Source of the DNA: JBFKQC01 sp041627895
GTDB lineage: Bacteria > Pseudomonadota > Alphaproteobacteria > Rhodobacterales > Rhodobacteraceae
DNA: 41,627 nt
Direction: 5' to 3'
Assembly: GCA_041627895.1 (NCBI GenBank)
Contig: JBFKQC010000032.1
Location: forward strand, 1 to 41,627
Position numbers and translations under genes: made by a program. This document shows positions 37,951 to 41,627 of this stretch, one piece after another (the stretch's first letter is position 1; every line of letters starts with the position of its first letter). A model generated the notes under the pieces. That model worked only from the letters and a program-made list of their open reading frames with translations. It was not told the DNA's origin and did no database searches.

Positions 37951-39012
37951 TCAGCTCTCCAGCAGCGACGGCGGGAACAGCTCTTCCGGGTCGACCTGCC
38001 GCGCCGCCAGGTGTTGCTCGGCCGAATAGCGGCAGACGGCCGCCAGCTCGGCCCGGTTCGCGGTGTAGCCGTAGCTCCAGTAATCCGGTCCCAGCGCCGC
38101 CAGCGTGCGCTCCATCGAGGCGCCCAGCCAGGGCAGCGACAGCCGGTTGGCGTTGCCGAGCCAGATCTCGCGCAGCCGCGCCAGCGCCGCGTCGCGCGCC
38201 GCGACGAACCCGTCGTACAGCGCGCGCGGCAGCCAGGGATGCGCCTCGGCCAGCGACCGGCGCAGCCCGATCAGGTGCATGATCGGGAAAAACCCGGTGC
38301 GGGCGTGCCAGTCGCGCTCTGCCGCCTCGAAATCGGGAAACAGCCGCTTGAGCCGCGCGTCGCCGTCGAGAAACGCCTGCGGCGGCTTCGGCGCCAGCAG
38401 CCCGTCGATCTCGCCCGCCAGCAGCAGCCCCTGCAGCGTTTCGCCCTCGGCGATCGGCTCGACGCGCATCCCCGCGGGCAGCGCCAGTTCCAGCCGCTCG
38501 CGCCGCACGCCGCGGTCCAGCGCGCCGGTGCGCCAGTGCACGCTGGCCGCGTCGACGCCGTAATCGTCCGACAGGATGCCGCGCATCCACAGCGCGGCGG
38601 TCATCTGGTATTCCGGCACGCCGATCCGGCGCCCGGCGAAATCGGCCGGCGTCGCGATGCCCGCGCCCTTGCGCGCGAAGAACCCGGAATGCCGGAACGC
38701 GCGGCTGACGAAGGCGGGGATCGCCACATAGTCGCCCTCGCCGCGCGATACCTGCAGGACGTAGCTTGAAATCGACATCTCGGTGATGTCCCAGGGCGCC
38801 GGGCCGACCGCGGCGGGAAACAGCTTTGCCGTCGGCGCGATCACGCTTTTCAGCGCCACGCCCCCGACCGTCACCCGGCCCTCGTGCAGCGCCATCACCC
38901 GGTCGTGGTCCCAGCTTGCCAGCGTCAGGTCCAGCGCCCGGTCCCCGGCTCCTTCCCGGGCCCCTTCCCCGGCCCCGCGCCCCGCCGCTGCCGAAACCGC
39001 CGCGTCCATCAT
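37951..39012 (-). CDS. 4,5-dihydroxyphthalate decarboxylase-like / NMT1-type periplasmic-binding-fold protein
   Basis: A 353-residue protein related to 4,5-dihydroxyphthalate decarboxylase (Pht5) and NMT1-type binding proteins. LDLTLASWDHDRVMALHEGR (about residues 27-46) matches the family start; EMSISSYVLQVSRGEGDYVA, IPAFVSRAFRHSGFFARKGA and GRRIGVPEYQMTAALWMRGI with GVRRERLELALPAG are further conserved regions. There is no signal peptide; the first about 26 residues are a low-complexity Ala/Gly/Arg/Glu segment encoded by GC-rich imperfect repeats and look like an added tail. The start is ATG 39012 or the adjacent ATG 39009. Family members include true decarboxylases of aromatic carboxylates, which fits the operon, but binding-only function cannot be excluded. 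Confidence 0.8.
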   Translation of the reverse strand: MMDAAVSAAAGRGAGEGAREGAGDRALDLTLASWDHDRVMALHEGRVTVGGVALKSVIAPTAKLFPAAVGPAPWDITEMSISSYVLQVSRGEGDYVAIPAFVSRAFRHSGFFARKGAGIATPADFAGRRIGVPEYQMTAALWMRGILSDDYGVDAASVHWRTGALDRGVRRERLELALPAGMRVEPIAEGETLQGLLLAGEIDGLLAPKPPQAFLDGDARLKRLFPDFEAAERDWHARTGFFPIMHLIGLRRSLAEAHPWLPRALYDGFVAARDAALARLREIWLGNANRLSLPWLGASMERTLAALGPDYWSYGYTANRAELAAVCRYSAEQHLAARQVDPEELFPPSLLES

Positions 39013-39038
39013 CCGCCCTGCATCCCCCCTTTGCCGGA

Positions 39039-39725
39039 TCAGACCACCTTGACCGTCAGCACCCCCAGCCCGTCGGCGGCGACCTCGATCACGTCGCCCC
39101 GCGTCACCGCGGCCACGCCCGACGGCGTGCCCGAAAGGATCACGTCGCCCGCGGCCAGCTCGAAATACTCCGACAGGTAGGAAATCATCTCGGGCACCTT
39201 CCAGATCATCTGGTTCAGGTCGCCCTCCTGGCGCAGCCCGCCATTGACCTTCAGCGTGATCGCGCCCTCGCCCGGGTGCCCGACCGCGGTTGCGGGGTGC
39301 ACCGGTCCGACCGGCGCCGAGCGCTCGAACGCCTTGCCGATCTCCCATGGGCGGCCCATCTTCTTCTGCTCGCCCTGCAGATCGCGCCGCGTCATGTCGA
39401 GCGACAGCGCGTAGCCGTAGACATGGGTCAGCGCGTCTTCCACCGCGATGTTGGTGCCGCCGGATTTCAGCATCACCGCGACCTCGGCCTCGTGATGCAC
39501 GTCCGAGGAATGCGGCGGATAGGGAAACTCGCCCGAGGGATCCAGGTTGTTCGGATTCTTCTGAAAGAAGAACGGCGGCTCGCGGTCGGGATCGTGGCCC
39601 ATCTCGATCGCGTGCGCAGCATAGTTCCGCCCGATGCAATAGACCCGCCGCACCGGAAACACGGCGTCGCTTCCGGCGACCGGCAGCGCCACCACAGGCG
39701 GCGGATCAATGACGTATTTCCCCAT
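39039..39725 (-). CDS. Fumarylacetoacetate hydrolase family protein (fumarylpyruvate-hydrolase-like)
   Basis: A 228-residue FAH-family protein, first gene of the catabolic cluster. VYCIGRNYAAHAIEMGHDPD (about residues 27-46), PPFFFQKNPNNLDPSG (about 49-64), SDVHHEAEVAVML (with the metal-binding Glu residues, about 71-83), GYALSLDMTRRDLQGEQKKM (about 102-121, with the metal Asp) and VILSGTPSGVAAVTRGDVIE are family hallmarks. The short length and sequence are closest to bacterial fumarylpyruvate hydrolases and oxaloacetate-tautomerase-type members, which split or isomerise ring-cleavage products. ATG 39725 has GGGAGGG about 6 bases upstream. It reads away from the GntR gene; five ACCAAT boxes lie between. 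Confidence 0.9.
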   Translation of the reverse strand: MGKYVIDPPPVVALPVAGSDAVFPVRRVYCIGRNYAAHAIEMGHDPDREPPFFFQKNPNNLDPSGEFPYPPHSSDVHHEAEVAVMLKSGGTNIAVEDALTHVYGYALSLDMTRRDLQGEQKKMGRPWEIGKAFERSAPVGPVHPATAVGHPGEGAITLKVNGGLRQEGDLNQMIWKVPEMISYLSEYFELAAGDVILSGTPSGVAAVTRGDVIEVAADGLGVLTVKVV

Positions 39726-39762
39726 GCGTATCCCTCCCGAAATCCGGCATTGTGACGCCCGG

Positions 39763-39883
39763 ACCAATCCCAACCAATTTTCCGCTGAACCCGCAATTCC
39801 GGTTGCTGAATCGGCGTGCTTGTGCGTAGACTAGACCAATCGCGGATTATTGATCAACCAATATCGGGAAAACGTGAACCAAT
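39763..39883. promoter_or_regulatory. Array of five ACCAAT boxes between the divergent arms
   Basis: ACCAAT occurs at 39763-39768, 39773-39778, 39835-39840, 39857-39862 and 39878-39883, all in the same orientation. Centre distances of 10, 62, 22 and 21 bases are close to whole helical turns, so all boxes face one side of the DNA. The last two flank or enter the possible start codons of the regulator gene, and a TTGATCAA palindrome (39850-39857) overlaps one. Best read as operators for the divergently encoded GntR regulator. Confidence 0.55.
39803..39832 (+). promoter_or_regulatory. Candidate promoter of the GntR regulator gene
   Basis: TTGCTG (39803-39808) and TAGACT (39827-39832) are separated by 18 bases. 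Transcription would start near 39839, on top of an ACCAAT box and just before two more, a layout suited to autorepression. Confidence 0.4.
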
Positions 39884-40551
39884 ACAATGTGATTGAAAGC
39901 AGCGATGCGCTGGAGCAGCTGCGCGGGATGATCGGCGGCGGCAGCTATGCGCCCGGCGACCGCCTGCCGCCCGAGCGTGAGCTGATCGTCAGCCTCGGCG
40001 TCTCGCGCTCGACCCTGCGCAAGGCGCTCGACACGCTGGAACGCGAAGGCGCGATCTGGCGCCATGTCGGCAAGGGCACCTTCGTCGCGGCGCAGGGCGG
40101 CGGCTCCAGCCTGGCGGACCTGGCCCAGCAGGTCTCGCCGGTGCAGCTGTCGCGCGCGCGGATGTCGCTGGAACCGGCGATCGCCCGCGAGGCGGCGATG
40201 CACGCCACCGACGAGGCCGTCGCGGCGATCAAGCTGGCACGCGACCGCGCCTATCACGCGACGACCTGGGACGAATACGAGGCGCAGGACGACGCGTTTC
40301 ACCGCGCCGTGGCCGCGGCCACCGGCAACGTGCTGCTCTTGTCGCTGTTCGAGCATCTGAACGACGTCAAGCGCGCGGTGGCGTGGAATTCCGTGGTGCG
40401 CGCCAGTGCCCGGCCGCCGCGGGATCATTCCAGCTTTGCCGAACACGACGCCATCGCCGTGGCCATCGAGGCCCGCGACCACGCCGCCGCCCACGCCGCG
40501 ATGCGCAGCCACCTCGGCTCGGTCTCGGCGCGGCTGTTCGGCGAGGCATGA
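39874..40551 (+). CDS. GntR-family transcriptional regulator, FadR/FCD subfamily
   Basis: A 225-residue regulator with an N-terminal winged helix (about residues 5-70) and a C-terminal FCD helical ligand domain (about 85-215). YAPGDRLPPERELIVSLGVS and RSTLRKALDTLEREGAIWRH with VGKGTFV are the GntR signature; ARMSLEPAIAREAA, DDAFHRAVAAATGN and EHDAIAVAIEARDHAAAHAA mark the FCD domain, with the Asp/His metal or ligand residues in DDAFH and EHDAI. The start is uncertain: GTG 39874 is given, GTG 39889 and TTG 39850 are possible; the two NQY codon runs before 39889 coincide with ACCAAT boxes and may be operator rather than coding. It probably controls the divergent cluster in response to a carboxylate. 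Confidence 0.9.
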   Translation: MNQYNVIESSDALEQLRGMIGGGSYAPGDRLPPERELIVSLGVSRSTLRKALDTLEREGAIWRHVGKGTFVAAQGGGSSLADLAQQVSPVQLSRARMSLEPAIAREAAMHATDEAVAAIKLARDRAYHATTWDEYEAQDDAFHRAVAAATGNVLLLSLFEHLNDVKRAVAWNSVVRASARPPRDHSSFAEHDAIAVAIEARDHAAAHAAMRSHLGSVSARLFGEA

Positions 40552-40589
40552 ACGCGATCACGAGAGCCGGAAAACGGCTCCGCACATTC

Positions 40590-40611
40590 GGGGCGCGACG
40601 CCCCTAGTTTT
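40590..40611 (+). terminator. Terminator-like hairpin after the GntR gene
   Basis: GGGGCG (40590-40595) and CGCCCC (40599-40604) form a 6-base stem around CGA, followed by TAGTTTT. A second hairpin, GAGCCG/CGGCTC (40564-40569 and 40575-40580), precedes it. Since the next gene's Shine-Dalgarno sequence begins within a few bases, this may be a terminator with read-through or an attenuator for the binding-protein gene. Confidence 0.55.
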
Positions 40612-40623
40612 GGGAGGAAGACA

Positions 40624-41589
40624 ATGAAACACATGTTCAAGACGCTCACCGGCGCCGCCGTCGCCCTGGCGCTCGGCGCCGCGGCGGCCAGCGCCGACAA
40701 GATCCGCATCGCACTGGCCGAGACGCCCTCGGACGAACTGGCCGCCTTCTTCGTGGCGCTCGACCGCGCCAGGGCGAACGGGCTGGATTACGAATGGACC
40801 GCGTTCTCGGACGAGGAACTGGCGATCCAGGCGGTGCTGTCGGGGCAGATGGATATCGGCTTCGGCACGCCCTATGCCGCCATGCAGCGCGCGAAGGCGC
40901 CGGTCAGGATCATCTTCCAGCTCTCGAAGCTGAAATTCTTCCCGGTCACCACCAAGAAGTACGAGAAACTCGAGGACCTGAACGGCGAGCCGATCCTGCT
41001 GCACTCGCGCGGCGGCGGCACCGATTCGATCGCCAACGTGATCGAGGACAAGGTCGGCATCACCTTCGGCGAACGCTCCTACGTGCCGGGTTCTGCGAAC
41101 CGCGTCGTCGCGCTGGTCGCCGGCCAGGCGGATGCGACGATCATCGACTTGTCCAACAAGAACAAGATCATGCGCCAGCACGGCGACAAGTTCAACGTGC
41201 TGCCGATGTTCGACGTCGAAGCCTCGGACGAGGCGCTGTTCGCCAACCTCGACTGGATCAAGGCGAACGAAGAGGACGTGCAGATCTTCGTCGACGCGCT
41301 GGCGGGCGTCTGGCGCGACATGAACGCCGATCCCACGATCATCAGCCGCGAGACCGACCCCGACGGCCCGATCGGGCAACTGCCCAAGGAGATCCTCGAC
41401 GAGCTCGACAACTTCTACACCGAGGCGGTCGCGGGCGGGCTTTACGACCCGAGCGGCGGCGGCATGAAGGCCGCGATGGCCGACATGGAGTGGTACAGCC
41501 AGGCCGGCCAGCTCGAGGGCGATGCCTCGACGCTGAACATCGAGGACTTCTGGTACATGGCGCCGCTCGACAAGGCGACGATGAACTGA
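40624..41589 (+). CDS. NMT1/TauA-like ABC transporter substrate-binding protein
   Basis: A 321-residue periplasmic receptor of the NMT1/THI5/TauA/SsuA type (periplasmic-binding fold II). Signal peptide: about residues 1-24 (LTGAAVALALGAAAASA). DKIRIALAETPSDELAAFFV opens the mature protein, and LAIQAVLSGQMDIGFGTPYA (about 66-85) is the family's core loop, followed by KLEDLNGEPILLHSRGGGTD (about 114-133). Such proteins bring in sulfonates, aromatic carboxylates, pyrimidines or amines. GGGAGGAAG precedes the ATG at 40624. Permease and ATPase genes are expected beyond the window end. Being downstream of the GntR regulator it likely belongs to the same regulon as the divergent cluster, giving it a second uptake system. 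Confidence 0.88.
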   Translation: MKHMFKTLTGAAVALALGAAAASADKIRIALAETPSDELAAFFVALDRARANGLDYEWTAFSDEELAIQAVLSGQMDIGFGTPYAAMQRAKAPVRIIFQLSKLKFFPVTTKKYEKLEDLNGEPILLHSRGGGTDSIANVIEDKVGITFGERSYVPGSANRVVALVAGQADATIIDLSNKNKIMRQHGDKFNVLPMFDVEASDEALFANLDWIKANEEDVQIFVDALAGVWRDMNADPTIISRETDPDGPIGQLPKEILDELDNFYTEAVAGGLYDPSGGGMKAAMADMEWYSQAGQLEGDASTLNIEDFWYMAPLDKATMN

Positions 41590-41601
41590 TGCAACCCGGT
41601 G

Positions 41602-41620
41602 CCGGCCCCGCGCGGGCCGG
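41602..41620 (+). terminator. Hairpin after the binding-protein gene
   Basis: CCGGCCC (41602-41608) and GGGCCGG (41614-41620) form a perfect 7-base stem around CGCGC, 12 bases after the stop. Such hairpins between a receptor gene and its permease genes commonly reduce downstream expression. The window ends before any T-run could be seen. Confidence 0.55.
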
Positions 41621-41627
41621 TGCCGCC

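Overview
The window is high-GC, densely packed bacterial DNA of alphaproteobacterial type, most probably from a Rhodobacterales (Roseobacter/Rhodobacter-like) chromosome. The basis is gene content: BdhA next to a patatin, a liv operon with several ATGA/TGATG overlaps, class II DAHP synthase, a GlxA/AraC regulator, an MttB-family methyltransferase, a stand-alone Hint-domain protein and a tripartite tricarboxylate transporter. No rRNA, tRNA, CRISPR array, insertion sequence or prophage was recognised. Start codons were chosen from Shine-Dalgarno matches, overlaps and signal peptides; none is experimentally known.

Layout. 1-1168: end of a PfkB-type sugar kinase translationally coupled to pseudouridine-5'-phosphate glycosidase (psuG). 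1298-2050: DUF502 membrane protein. 2358-3629: two paralogous small exported proteins, with a decayed fragment of a patatin gene between them. 3727-5534 (minus): patatin-like hydrolase coupled to 3-hydroxybutyrate dehydrogenase. 5535-5844: a gene-free stretch with a candidate small RNA that has its own promoter and terminator on the minus strand, and a plus-strand promoter for the following gene. 5845-7781: oligopeptide-binding protein and an entericidin-like lipoprotein. 7822-12225: a probable dimeric alpha-beta barrel protein, an acyl-CoA ligase coupled to a DsbA/FrnE oxidoreductase, and a methyltransferase next to a P-loop protein. 12235-13332 (minus): PQQ-type soluble aldose dehydrogenase. 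13486-19116: complete liv-type branched-chain amino acid ABC system with an unrelated exported Cys protein inserted in it. 19165-24052: mocA-like nucleotidyltransferase, a membrane protein, a Hint protein and modABC. 24161-30454: MttB-family methyltransferase, DAHP synthase, GlxA regulator, an exported Gly-Asn-repeat protein and a Bcr/CflA-type efflux pump.

30494-41589 is the most notable part. Nine minus-strand genes, five of whose junctions are short overlaps, run from a fumarylacetoacetase-family hydrolase (39725) through a dihydroxyphthalate-decarboxylase-like protein, TctC, TctB, TctA, an LVIVD propeller protein and an OsmC protein to a two-subunit molybdenum hydroxylase (iron-sulfur and molybdopterin subunits). 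Divergent from it are a FadR-type GntR regulator and an NMT1/TauA-like binding protein. The intergenic region between the two arms holds five ACCAAT boxes spaced at near-integral helical turns. I read this as a regulated uptake and catabolic locus for an unidentified aromatic or N-heteroaromatic carboxylate. Three molybdenum-related units in one window (mocA, modABC, the hydroxylase) fit together, although they are not one operon.
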